Shown here: positions 34,815 through 42,054 of the stretch, piece after piece
Layout of the letters: each line of letters begins with the position of its first letter
Numbering within the stretch: the stretch's first letter is position 1
Notes under the pieces: model-generated
Database searches by the model: none
Seen by the model: only the letters and a program-made list of their open reading frames with translations
What the model was told of the DNA's origin: nothing
Origin: Nostoc sp. CHAB 5836
GTDB lineage: Bacteria; Cyanobacteriota; Cyanobacteriia; Cyanobacteriales; Nostocaceae
DNA length: 64,000 nt
Direction of reading: 5' to 3'
NCBI RefSeq assembly: GCF_020829445.1
Contig: NZ_JAIVFV010000018.1
Coordinates: 1 to 64,000 of the forward strand
Program-made: the position numbers and the translations under genes

Positions 34815-37331
34815 ATGACGCAGGATGAGTTGTTGGTACTGATAGATTGCGCCGTGGCTGAGGGTTGGCAAGAGTTAGACTTGTCGGGACAGGAGTTGAC
34901 TGAGTTACCTGTGGAAATTGGTAAGTTGCAGCAGCTTGAGTCTTTGATTTTAGGAAAGAAGGTTGAAGGTTATGAAGAAGTAAGAGACCGCTATCTGCAA
35001 AAGGTTTCAGGCAACAATTTAAAAACGCTTCCTCTGGAACTACTGGGTTTGCCTAATTTGCGTAAGTTGGATATTAGTGGCAATCCTTTAGAGAGCATTC
35101 CCGATGTGGTAACGCAAATACTACACTTGGAGGAACTGATCTTAATTCGAGTAGAGCTAACTGAAATACCAGAGGCGATCGCTAATTTAACCAATCTGAC
35201 GCAGCTTGACCTCAGTAACAACCAAATAACCCAGATTCCAGAGGCGATCGCTAATTTAACCAATCTGACGCAGCTTGACCTCAGTAACAACCAAATAACC
35301 CAGATTCCAGAGGCGATCGCTAATTTAACCAATCTGACGCAGCTTGACCTCAGTAACAACCAAATAACCCAGATTCCAGAGGCGATCGCTAATTTAACCA
35401 ATCTGACGCAGCTTGACCTCAGTAACAACCAAATAACCCAGATTCCAGAGGCGATCGCTAATTTAACCAATCTGACGCAGCTTGACCTCAGTGGCAACCA
35501 AATAACCCAGATTCCAGAGGCGATCGCTAATTTAACCAATCTGACGCAGCTTGACCTCAGTGGCAACCAAATAACCCAGATTCCAGAGGCGATCGAAAGT
35601 TTGCCGAAATTGGAAACTCTAGATTTACGGGGAAATCCGCTTCCTATTTCACCAGAGATTTTAGGATCTTTTGGTGATGTTGGTTCAGTTAAAGACATTT
35701 TCAATTACCTGCGATTACTCCGTAGCGGTGAAGTGCGACCACTTAACGAAGCCAAACTGTTGCTCATCGGACAAGGTAGCGTCGGCAAAACATCGCTCAT
35801 CGAGCAACTAATCCGCAAGAAATATGACAAAAATCAACCCCAAACCGACGGACTCAATGTAGAAACTTGGAACGTGCAGGTTAATAGCAAAGACATCCGC
35901 CTCAATGTTTGGGACTTTGGCGGACAGGAAATTTATCATGCCACCCATCAGTTTTTTCTGACTAAGCGCAGCCTCTATCTCCTAGTTTGTAATTGTCGCA
36001 CCAGCGAAGAAGAAAACCGCATCGAATATTGGCTGAAACTAATCGAAAGCTTTGGCGGAAAGTCCCCCGTGATTATCGTTGGCAACAAAAAAGACGAACA
36101 ACCCCTCGATATCAACCGCAAAGCATTATGCGAAAAATATCCTAACATCCAAGACATTATCGAAACCTCCTGCTCAAAAAACGAAGGTATCGAAGAACTT
36201 CGCAAGGCTATTTTGGAGCAAATCGCCAACCTCAAAGAAGTTTACGACCTTCTACCCCTGTCATGGTTTGAGGTTAAACAAAAACTCGAATCCATGACTG
36301 AAGACTTCATCGACTACGACGATTATACGTGCATCTGCTACGACAAACAGATTCGCAAACAACAAGACCGTGAGCAACTGATCGATCTCCTCCATCGACT
36401 CGGCTTAGTTCTCAACTTCCGCGATCATCCCATCCTCAAATCTACCAAAGTCCTCAAACCCAACTGGGTGACAGAAGGCATTTACGCGCTCCTGAGCGAT
36501 GAAACCCTCAAAACTAAAACTAAAGGCATTTTCACCGATGACGATCTTACCCGCATCCTCAATCAAGAACGCTACCCTATCGAGCGTCACAAATATCTGA
36601 TCGGGCTGATGAAAGAATTTGAGCTTTGCTTTGAATTAGATTGTAAACCACCACAATATCTGATTGCGGGACTTTTGCCCAAAGACCAACCAGACGAAAC
36701 AGAACTAGAAGGCGAAACCCTAGAATTTCAATACCATTACAAAGTTCTCCCCGAAAGCATCATCTCCCGCTTCATCGTCATCACCCACGAAAAAATTCAT
36801 AACCAAATCTATTGGCGCAGTGGCGTAATGCTGCAATATCAAGAAAACAACGAAATTTATAACATCGCTCGCATCAAAGCCGATCCCGAAGATAAAAAAA
36901 TCTTCATCACCATTAGCAGACGCCAAGAAACCCGCCGCTCATTTCTTGGCATTCTCCGCGAGAAATTCCAAAAAATCCACAAAAGTCTCCCCAACCTCGA
37001 AATCACCGAATGGGTTCCCGTCCCCAACCATCCCGAACATCCGCCCCTAGACTACCAAGAACTTCTGGGACTTGAGAGAATGACCGTTGTTGAATATCCA
37101 ATTGGTAAACTCAACAAAAAAATTAATATCCGTCAACTTTTAGATGGCTATGAAGACAGTGGAATGCGTCAAAGAAATTTTCAAGGCGATCGATTTGTTG
37201 ATATAGAAACAGATGACTCATCTCTTACAGTTAATGTTAATGTTAGCGATCGCCGTTCTAAAACCATTAACCAACAAGGAAAAGGCGATAATTTTGGTGG
37301 GGATGAAGTCAAAGGCAATAAAACAGGATGA
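34815..37331 (+). CDS. LRR-ROCO (Roc-COR) GTPase with a GD-rich C-terminal tail
   Basis: This 838-residue protein has leucine-rich repeats over residues about 10-290, including six near-identical 23-residue units (AIANLTNLTQLDLSNNQI...). A Roc GTPase domain spans about 312-470: P-loop GQGSVGKTS, switch II WDFGGQEIYH and base-recognition NKKD. A COR domain runs to about residue 770. Roco proteins are GTP-controlled dimeric switches; cyanobacterial forms often belong to accessory or conflict-type loci. The last 25 residues are atypical and contain TINQQGKGDNFGGDEVKGNK, matched by a segment of the third gene in the operon. The stop overlaps the next start by 4 bases (ATGA). Confidence 0.92.
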   Translation: MTQDELLVLIDCAVAEGWQELDLSGQELTELPVEIGKLQQLESLILGKKVEGYEEVRDRYLQKVSGNNLKTLPLELLGLPNLRKLDISGNPLESIPDVVTQILHLEELILIRVELTEIPEAIANLTNLTQLDLSNNQITQIPEAIANLTNLTQLDLSNNQITQIPEAIANLTNLTQLDLSNNQITQIPEAIANLTNLTQLDLSNNQITQIPEAIANLTNLTQLDLSGNQITQIPEAIANLTNLTQLDLSGNQITQIPEAIESLPKLETLDLRGNPLPISPEILGSFGDVGSVKDIFNYLRLLRSGEVRPLNEAKLLLIGQGSVGKTSLIEQLIRKKYDKNQPQTDGLNVETWNVQVNSKDIRLNVWDFGGQEIYHATHQFFLTKRSLYLLVCNCRTSEEENRIEYWLKLIESFGGKSPVIIVGNKKDEQPLDINRKALCEKYPNIQDIIETSCSKNEGIEELRKAILEQIANLKEVYDLLPLSWFEVKQKLESMTEDFIDYDDYTCICYDKQIRKQQDREQLIDLLHRLGLVLNFRDHPILKSTKVLKPNWVTEGIYALLSDETLKTKTKGIFTDDDLTRILNQERYPIERHKYLIGLMKEFELCFELDCKPPQYLIAGLLPKDQPDETELEGETLEFQYHYKVLPESIISRFIVITHEKIHNQIYWRSGVMLQYQENNEIYNIARIKADPEDKKIFITISRRQETRRSFLGILREKFQKIHKSLPNLEITEWVPVPNHPEHPPLDYQELLGLERMTVVEYPIGKLNKKINIRQLLDGYEDSGMRQRNFQGDRFVDIETDDSSLTVNVNVSDRRSKTINQQGKGDNFGGDEVKGNKTG
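35175..35588 (+). repeat. Six near-identical 69-bp LRR-coding units, each with a HIP1 site
   Basis: Each unit begins at GCGATCGCTAATTTAACCAA and encodes one 23-residue LRR. Unit-to-unit differences are limited to AAC/GGC at the SNN/SGN position. This near-identity at DNA level indicates recent unit duplication. It also creates a long antisense open frame that is not a gene. Confidence 0.95.
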
Positions 37332-37663
37332 AGTTACCCAACTTTGAATTAGCGTTTATCGATCGCAACAAACTGCAAAACTATAGCCTCAACTCCCAAC
37401 ACGATCGCGGAAAGCACAAAGCAAGACTGTTTGCCGCTATTCTAGATTTAGGTAGGGATGATGCAGAAATTTTGCAACTGCTAATCCAAGATGCGATTCA
37501 GAATTATGAAGCGATTCCCAGCCTGTTAGATGAATATGCTCAACGCTATATCGTCGATTTCCCTATCACCCGCAACCAAAACACTGCTAACATTCGCACA
37601 ACTTCGATCGTCCACCCCACCGAAGATTTTCCCGGTCTCGTTAGTTGCTATATTTTGAGGTAA
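37328..37663 (+). CDS. DUF6883 protein
   Basis: This 111-residue protein has the DUF6883 pattern: LPNFELAFIDRNKLQNYSLN, HDRGKHKARLFAAIL, and the closing RTTSIVHPTEDFPGLVSCYI. Proteins of this kind are often encoded beside a DUF4926 partner, as here, and have been noted in cyanobacterial accessory regions; their activity is unknown. Its ATG overlaps the ROCO stop by 4 bases and its TAA overlaps the next ATG by one base, so the three genes are almost certainly co-translated. Confidence 0.8.
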   Translation: MKLPNFELAFIDRNKLQNYSLNSQHDRGKHKARLFAAILDLGRDDAEILQLLIQDAIQNYEAIPSLLDEYAQRYIVDFPITRNQNTANIRTTSIVHPTEDFPGLVSCYILR

Positions 37664-38355
37664 TGCTGATGCTTGCGACCCCAAACAAACTCAATTTATT
37701 AGATATTGTTGCACTTAAAACTCCCTTATCCGAACATAACCTCCTTGCAGGTCAAGTGGGAACCATTGTCGAAATCCTCGCCCCCGAAGTATACGAAGTA
37801 GAATTTAGCGATGATGACGGTCAAACCTATGCCATGCAAGCCTTACCAGCCCATCAACTCCTAAAACTCCATTACAAACCCCTAAAAACTATGTCTAACA
37901 CCATCCATCAATACGGCAAAGGCGATAATGTTGCAGGTGATAAAATCCAAGGTGATAAAATCCAAGGTGATAAAAACGAAAATGACTTCAACAACGCAAC
38001 TATTGGATTTGTCGCTCAAAACCAAGCCCAAGCCACAGTAAGCAACCTTAATCAAACAAGCGGCGCAAACATAGCAGAACTAATACAAATTATCAGCACC
38101 ATGCGCCAAACTGTTGCTCAATTCCCGCCAGAAATCCGCGACGACATGATCATTGATATTGATGATGTAGAAGTAGAAATTCAAAAGCCAGAAAAAGAAC
38201 GCAATTTACCCAAACTCAAAAAGCGTCTAGTAGCTTTACTAACTGCTGGTACTCTAGTCGCTGCCCCGATCGCAGGTATGACAGACTTTACAAACAATGT
38301 TATGGAAATAGGGAGCAAATTAGGCATAGAACTAAAGCTTCCCCCTGTTAAATAG
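37663..38355 (+). CDS. DUF4926 protein with GDK repeats and a C-terminal hydrophobic segment
   Basis: Residues about 5-70 match DUF4926 (LLDIVALKTPLSEHNLLAGQ, VGTIVE, YEVEFSDDDGQT). A repeat segment follows: TIHQYGKGDNVAGDKIQGDK, with GDKIQ twice, then an Asn/Thr-rich stretch. A helical part follows (LIQIISTMRQTVAQFPPEIR, EIQKPEKERNLPKLKKR) and ends in a hydrophobic segment LVALLTAGTLVAAPIAGM that may enter a membrane. The ATG at 37663 shares its A with the previous stop. The GDK segment shares 12 of 20 positions with the ROCO tail. The TAG stop is the first three bases of an inserted repeat, so the native C-terminus may have been longer. Confidence 0.8.
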   Translation: MLMLATPNKLNLLDIVALKTPLSEHNLLAGQVGTIVEILAPEVYEVEFSDDDGQTYAMQALPAHQLLKLHYKPLKTMSNTIHQYGKGDNVAGDKIQGDKIQGDKNENDFNNATIGFVAQNQAQATVSNLNQTSGANIAELIQIISTMRQTVAQFPPEIRDDMIIDIDDVEVEIQKPEKERNLPKLKKRLVALLTAGTLVAAPIAGMTDFTNNVMEIGSKLGIELKLPPVK

Positions 38356-38475
38356 ACATCTGGTAGAAATTAATTATGCGTTGCCTGAAACCCTTGTAGA
38401 GACGTAGCACTGCTACGTCTCTACATTCATTTTCGGAGATGCTACGTCTCTACATTCATTTTCACCAGATGTCTG
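38353..38475. repeat. AGACATCTGGT-terminus element at the DUF4926 gene stop
   Basis: The ends TAGACATCTGGT and ACCAGATGTCTG are inverted repeats. The interior holds the AGACGTAGCACTGCTACGTC hairpin and a partial second copy of it. Relatives lie at 55061, 59911 and 60115. Confidence 0.82.
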
Positions 38476-38578
38476 ACTTTTCTAACTCTAGGGGCGATCG
38501 CATAGGTTGAAATGATACCCGCCTTTGACTTGATAAAAATTGAACTAGCGATCGCCATTCATCAATCAATATTTAAAC

Positions 38579-38920
38579 CTAACCTACAGCAAACTCAGTA
38601 TCAGAGCGCACCCTAGCAGGTTGAAAACCCAAAACTATATCTTGATATGGCACACCTAATTTTAATAACTCATAGGCAATTCCATCTTCCGTACCATCAT
38701 ATTGAATCCAAATCTTGCCATTTTTAATATCCAAATGTAGCAAACATCCATAATCCCTGACATCATTCTGCTTCCAACCCACATACACTAATTGATAGCG
38801 ATCGCGCTCCGGATCAAAAATAGGTTGAGCCTCAACATCTTTTGCCGATTTCATCGAGCGATCGGCTTTTGCTTGGATTAGTTGTTGAATATATTGCCTG
38901 TAGAGAGCTACTTTATCCAT
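38579..38920 (-). CDS. xisI: XisI-family protein
   Basis: This 113-residue protein has the XisI pattern: MDKVALYRQYIQQLIQ, then DRYQLVYVGWKQNDVRDYGC, the strand IKNGKIWIQYDGTEDGIA and LGVPYQDIVLGFQP. XisI was named from fdxN-element excision control in Anabaena, but the many cyanobacterial XisH/XisI pairs are mostly unrelated to excision and their role is unsettled. It overlaps xisH by 13 bases and follows it in the same operon. Confidence 0.9.
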   Translation of the reverse strand: MDKVALYRQYIQQLIQAKADRSMKSAKDVEAQPIFDPERDRYQLVYVGWKQNDVRDYGCLLHLDIKNGKIWIQYDGTEDGIAYELLKLGVPYQDIVLGFQPARVRSDTEFAVG

Positions 38921-39321
38921 TGCTCAATCGTCTCCTTTTCTAAGTCATAAACTAAAAGCTTAATTTGACTCCGTTGTACCACTCTATTAATAAAAGCTAA
39001 GTTAAAAAAGGTTTGATAAACAAAACGAGGTACTGCTAAATATAAAATTCGCTCTGGATCTTCATCTTCTAAAGCATAGCGATAATCTAAAAACTGTCCA
39101 TGCGCTAAATGAAAATCAGAAATCCTTGAGGGACTAATAAAACTTTTCACCTCAACTGCAATTTTATCATTTCCCCTTTGGGCAGCGATCATCTGTTCCG
39201 CCCCAATATCTATATACATTTCAACCCCACCTATACGCAATTCGTATGGATCGTGAGTTATTTCCCATCCGTCTTTTTCAAGAGCGCGTTTAACTTGCTC
39301 GTGATACAAATCTTTTGCCAT
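38908..39321 (-). CDS. xisH: XisH-family protein (restriction-endonuclease-like fold)
   Basis: This 137-residue protein shows HEQVKRALEKDGWEITHDPY, an Asp-Gly-Ala-like MYIDIGAEQMIAAQ region and KIAVEVKSFISPSRISDFH, a PD-(D/E)XK-like Glu-x-Lys, then GQFLDYRYALEDEDPERILY. This is the standard XisH arrangement. The paired xisI follows with overlapping frames. The nuclease-like residues suggest nucleic-acid action; no excision target such as fdxN is visible here. Confidence 0.9.
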   Translation of the reverse strand: MAKDLYHEQVKRALEKDGWEITHDPYELRIGGVEMYIDIGAEQMIAAQRGNDKIAVEVKSFISPSRISDFHLAHGQFLDYRYALEDEDPERILYLAVPRFVYQTFFNLAFINRVVQRSQIKLLVYDLEKETIEQWIK

Positions 39322-39414
39322 ATTACGGGTTCCGTTAAGGAACTTGAGCGATCGCTAATTAAATCACGGCACTAGAACATTTTAGCTAAAATTTGACGGA
39401 CTCAAAACCTTCTG

Positions 39415-39552
39415 TAAGTAAAGCAACGCAAATAAAGCTAACTGCCCAAAGCTGTCATTTGTCATTTGTCATTTGTCCTTTGTCATTTATAAAAGTTTAA
39501 GGTGTATTTACGTTTCGTAATATAGCTTAGTTTATTCTTGCCGACTTACTTA
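39415..39552. repeat. TAAGTA-terminus element, copy 7 (type B)
   Basis: It runs from TAAGTAAAGCAACGCAAATA to CTTGCCGACTTACTTA and is slightly longer than other copies because of one extra TGTCATT heptamer. Confidence 0.85.
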
Positions 39553-39577
39553 TGCTGTGAAATTAGTTGTGAATAGC

Positions 39578-39654
39578 GCGATCGCTAAATTAACCAATCT
39601 GACGCAGCTTCACCTCAGTGACAACCAAATAACCCACATTCCAGAGGCGATCGC
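39578..39654 (+). pseudogene. Solitary LRR-unit fragment bounded by two HIP1 sites
   Basis: A single copy of the 69-bp ROCO LRR unit, with several substitutions, runs from one GCGATCGC (39578) to the next (39647-39654) and encodes AKLTNLTQLHLSDNQITHIP. No ROCO sequence flanks it. It is a displaced gene fragment. Beyond it, up to 40032, no convincing gene is seen. Confidence 0.75.
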
Positions 39655-40032
39655 TACTCCTTTCCCGCCAGAAGATTATAGTTTTACCCGTTGGTTCTCG
39701 CCTTTCTACTCGTTCATGGTCAATGCAAAACTGGCAATAATAGCCATCTGCACAACGTACAACCCGCACCCTCAAAAAAGGTTACGGAGAATAATATTTA
39801 TTAGTTAGAAAAATACCTTAAAACCCTTGCTGGGCAATCATAACAGTCATTATTCGCTGTCTTTTAGATCGGATTGCTAAAATTTAGGCTATAAGTGACT
39901 GTAAGCCTTGGTTTAAAAGCAAATTTATCAATTTTAATTAAAGATTTAGCACGACAAGTACGAAAGAACCAAAATTACTAGGTTAAGTTTTGTCAGTAAG
40001 CTATCAGGAAGTTACTAGTAATCTACAATGTA

Positions 40033-40052
40033 GTTAGCAAGCAGTTGCTAAC
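40033..40052. promoter_or_regulatory. Perfect dyad upstream of the precursor-peptide gene
   Basis: GTTAGCAA, spacer GCAG, TTGCTAAC: an 8+8 perfect inverted repeat 24 bases before the ATG at 40076. A repressor or activator operator is plausible. Confidence 0.45.
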
Positions 40053-40075
40053 CTAATTAAAAAACAGAATAAATC

Positions 40076-40330
40076 ATGAAACAAGATGCACCAGCATTGC
40101 TGGTCAGGAAATTGTCAGAAGAGGAAGAATGTCGAATTGTCGGTGGTAAGAATATTAATATTGGTCTGGAAGTACTGTTGCTAGATATTAGGTGGGCTTG
40201 TGGACCTATTCCGTTGTGGGCGTGTTCTAAGTTGAAGGATGTGGTTGTCCCACCGTCGGTGCGGGCAAAGGAAACTTTTAGGTTGTCTGATGTGGTTGTA
40301 CCGCCGTCGTTGCAGGGAATTCAACCATAG
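40076..40330 (+). CDS. Candidate RiPP precursor peptide with a GG-type leader
   Basis: This 84-residue peptide starts MKQDAPALLVRKLSEEEECR and reaches an IVGG at residues 21-24, the acidic-helix then Gly-Gly layout of leader peptides cleaved by C39-type peptidases. The putative core holds ACGPIPLWAC with two Cys and then two repeats of DVVVPPS (KLKDVVVPPSVRA and RLSDVVVPPSLQG). No maturation enzyme or transporter is adjacent. Alternatives are a non-RiPP small secreted protein or a gene remnant. The call rests on the leader and the repeats only. Confidence 0.5.
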   Translation: MKQDAPALLVRKLSEEEECRIVGGKNINIGLEVLLLDIRWACGPIPLWACSKLKDVVVPPSVRAKETFRLSDVVVPPSLQGIQP

Positions 40331-40350
40331 GTTAGGGGCGCACGTATGTT

Positions 40351-40430
40351 CATTGGTGTCAACTTAGAGCCAGGGCGAATCGAATTCGCGGGTACACAAA
40401 GAAAGCCTACCTAGGTGGGCTAATACGACT
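40351..40430. repeat. Partial CATTGGTGTCAA-terminus element
   Basis: It contains CATTGGTGTCAACTTAGAGC and GAATTCGCGGGTACACAAAG, matching the left half of the elements at 53852 and 55194. The right half is absent. Confidence 0.6.
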
Positions 40431-40547
40431 TACGCATAAGATATCCCCCAACGCCCTTAAAAAGTGGGCTTTTGATGACACATATGCACCTCCACAGGAG
40501 ATTGTGGTTCAAATAGATGAAAAAGGCTTTAACCTCAGCTTATTAGC

Positions 40548-41564
40548 TCAAAATTTATTAAAACCAGCAGAACGACGATAAAGTAACCAAATAAACAACG
40601 GTGAACCCAGCAACGCAGTAACGGAACCTACTGGTAGTTCTACTGCTCCTAATCTAGAGAGTAAATCTGCAAAAGTTAGTAACCATGCACCTGCAAGAGC
40701 AGAAAGTGGTAAAACAAAGCGATGATCTGTGCCAACGATGAGGCGGACACCGTGAGGAACAACAAGACCAACAAATCCAATCAAGCCACCGATGCTGACT
40801 GCACCTGCGGCTAATAGAGTGGCGACACCACCAATTAACAAGCGCGATCGCGTCAACGAAACCCCCAAACCCACAGCCAAATCATCTCCCAAAGCCAGCA
40901 CGTTTACCGATCGCGCCAGCAAGCATCCTCCTAGCAATGCAACGATGATATAAGGGCCAGCCGTAGCAATTTCTTGCCAACCCCGTCCATTGAGACTACC
41001 AACCAGCCAACTCAGCGCAATTTGAATTTGACCATCTTCAGCTAAAAGCAACAATGTACTTTGGACAGCACCAAGTAAAGAACTCACCGCCACTCCACCT
41101 AAAATCAACCGCTCAACTGAAATTCCCGACCCCGCACGACCGAGCAAAATAACGATCGCTGATGTCAAAATTGCTCCCATCCACGCTGCTAAAGGAATTG
41201 CGATCGGGAATATTTGCCACACAATCATCAGAATTACAATTAATCCTGCACCTGCTGAAATGCCCAAAATAAATGGATCAGCAAGGCTATTGCGTAACAT
41301 TCCTTGCAGCAGTGCCCCTGACATTCCCAAGGCTGCACCGACAATCAGAGCAGCTGTAATGCGTGGAAGACGCAAATCCCAGAGAATTGTCTGTTTAACC
41401 GGATCACCTTTGCGGAGTATGGCTTGCCAAAATTCCGACATATTTAAGGGTACTGCTCCTTGAGAAAGCGACAGCGCTAGCGTTACCATCAATGCTGTAC
41501 CAAGGAGTAAAACAGCCCAAAATACGCGGTGTTCAGTAAAAATTGTCTCAAATGGTCTAGTCAA
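40548..41564 (-). CDS. FecCD-family ABC transporter permease (iron-siderophore or cobalamin)
   Basis: This 338-residue permease has about ten membrane helices. The family signature regions are LRLPRITAALIVGAALGMSG, MLRNSLADPFILGISAGAGL, the helix GLIGFVGLVVPHGVRLIVGTDHR and LPVGSVTALLGSPLFIWLL. It would form the membrane pore of a BtuC/FecCD-type importer. No binding protein, ATPase or TonB receptor gene is adjacent in the window, so the rest of the system is elsewhere, or further off. Its upstream region contains a 21-bp minisatellite, starting about 57 bases from the start codon. Confidence 0.93.
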   Translation of the reverse strand: MTRPFETIFTEHRVFWAVLLLGTALMVTLALSLSQGAVPLNMSEFWQAILRKGDPVKQTILWDLRLPRITAALIVGAALGMSGALLQGMLRNSLADPFILGISAGAGLIVILMIVWQIFPIAIPLAAWMGAILTSAIVILLGRAGSGISVERLILGGVAVSSLLGAVQSTLLLLAEDGQIQIALSWLVGSLNGRGWQEIATAGPYIIVALLGGCLLARSVNVLALGDDLAVGLGVSLTRSRLLIGGVATLLAAGAVSIGGLIGFVGLVVPHGVRLIVGTDHRFVLPLSALAGAWLLTFADLLSRLGAVELPVGSVTALLGSPLFIWLLYRRSAGFNKF

Positions 41565-41621
41565 ATTTAGATTGTATTTTTTTTAATATAGCGCTTCTCA
41601 CTTGGGTGCAGTACACTTGTT

Positions 41622-41794
41622 CAAACAATAACATTGTCAGTCGAAACAATCACATTGTCAGTCGAAACAATGCCATTGTCAGTCGAAACAATGCCATTGT
41701 TAGTCGAAACAATGCCATTGTCAGTCGAAACAATGCCATTGTTAGTCGAAACAATGGCATTGTTAGTCGAAACAATGCCATTGCAGGTCAAAAG
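41622..41794. repeat. 21-bp tandem minisatellite upstream of the FecCD gene
   Basis: Seven full 21-bp units (41633-41779) plus degraded flanking units share the core GTCGAAACAATG and alternate TTGTCAG with TTGTTAG. Each unit contains CATTGT and ACAATG, so it can pair with itself or its neighbours. All three frames of one strand are partly open, but no gene is supported. Confidence 0.95.
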
Positions 41795-41846
41795 ACTTGT
41801 GTCTACACTACACCTCTTGCAAAAGTCCGTAACACCCCACCCCCAA

Positions 41847-41870
41847 CCCCTCCCCGCAAGCGGGGAGGGG
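41847..41870. repeat. Perfect GC-rich hairpin
   Basis: CCCCTCCCCGC, loop AA, GCGGGGAGGGG: an 11-bp perfect stem inside a dispersed C-rich intergenic repeat. Confidence 0.75.
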
Positions 41871-41906
41871 AGACAAAGCGTAGCTTTGGCGGGGTGGGGT
41901 TCTTAT

Positions 41907-42021
41907 CAATACAGTTCAGATAAGACTAAAACCCTTGTCCACTGGACAGTGTAGAGACGTTGCAATGCAACGTCTCTACAGGCCTATGGTTCTCCAGAAA
42001 ATCCTTAACCCAAGCGTATTG
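41907..42021. repeat. Divergent CAATAC-family element
   Basis: It starts CAATACAGTTCAGATAAG and ends CTTAACCCAAGCGTATTG. Its interior has a GTAGAGACGTTGC/GCAACGTCTCTAC palindrome. No clear target duplication is seen. Confidence 0.6.
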
Positions 42022-42054
42022 GCTTATAAATAAGGTTTAGCAGAATTATTTACT

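Noticed and set aside
34991-35704. Long 237-codon minus-strand frame across the LRR array
   Set aside because: It is the antisense of near-identical LRR units. The repeat keeps any stop-free frame open, and the sense strand has the clear protein.
39590-39775. Minus-strand frame with CADGYYCQFCIDHE
   Set aside because: It has two Cys-x-x-Cys-like pairs, but its C-terminus is antisense to the LRR fragment and there is no ribosome site or known family.
41633-41779. CRISPR array
   Set aside because: Units are contiguous 21-mers with no variable spacers and no cas genes nearby; it is a minisatellite.
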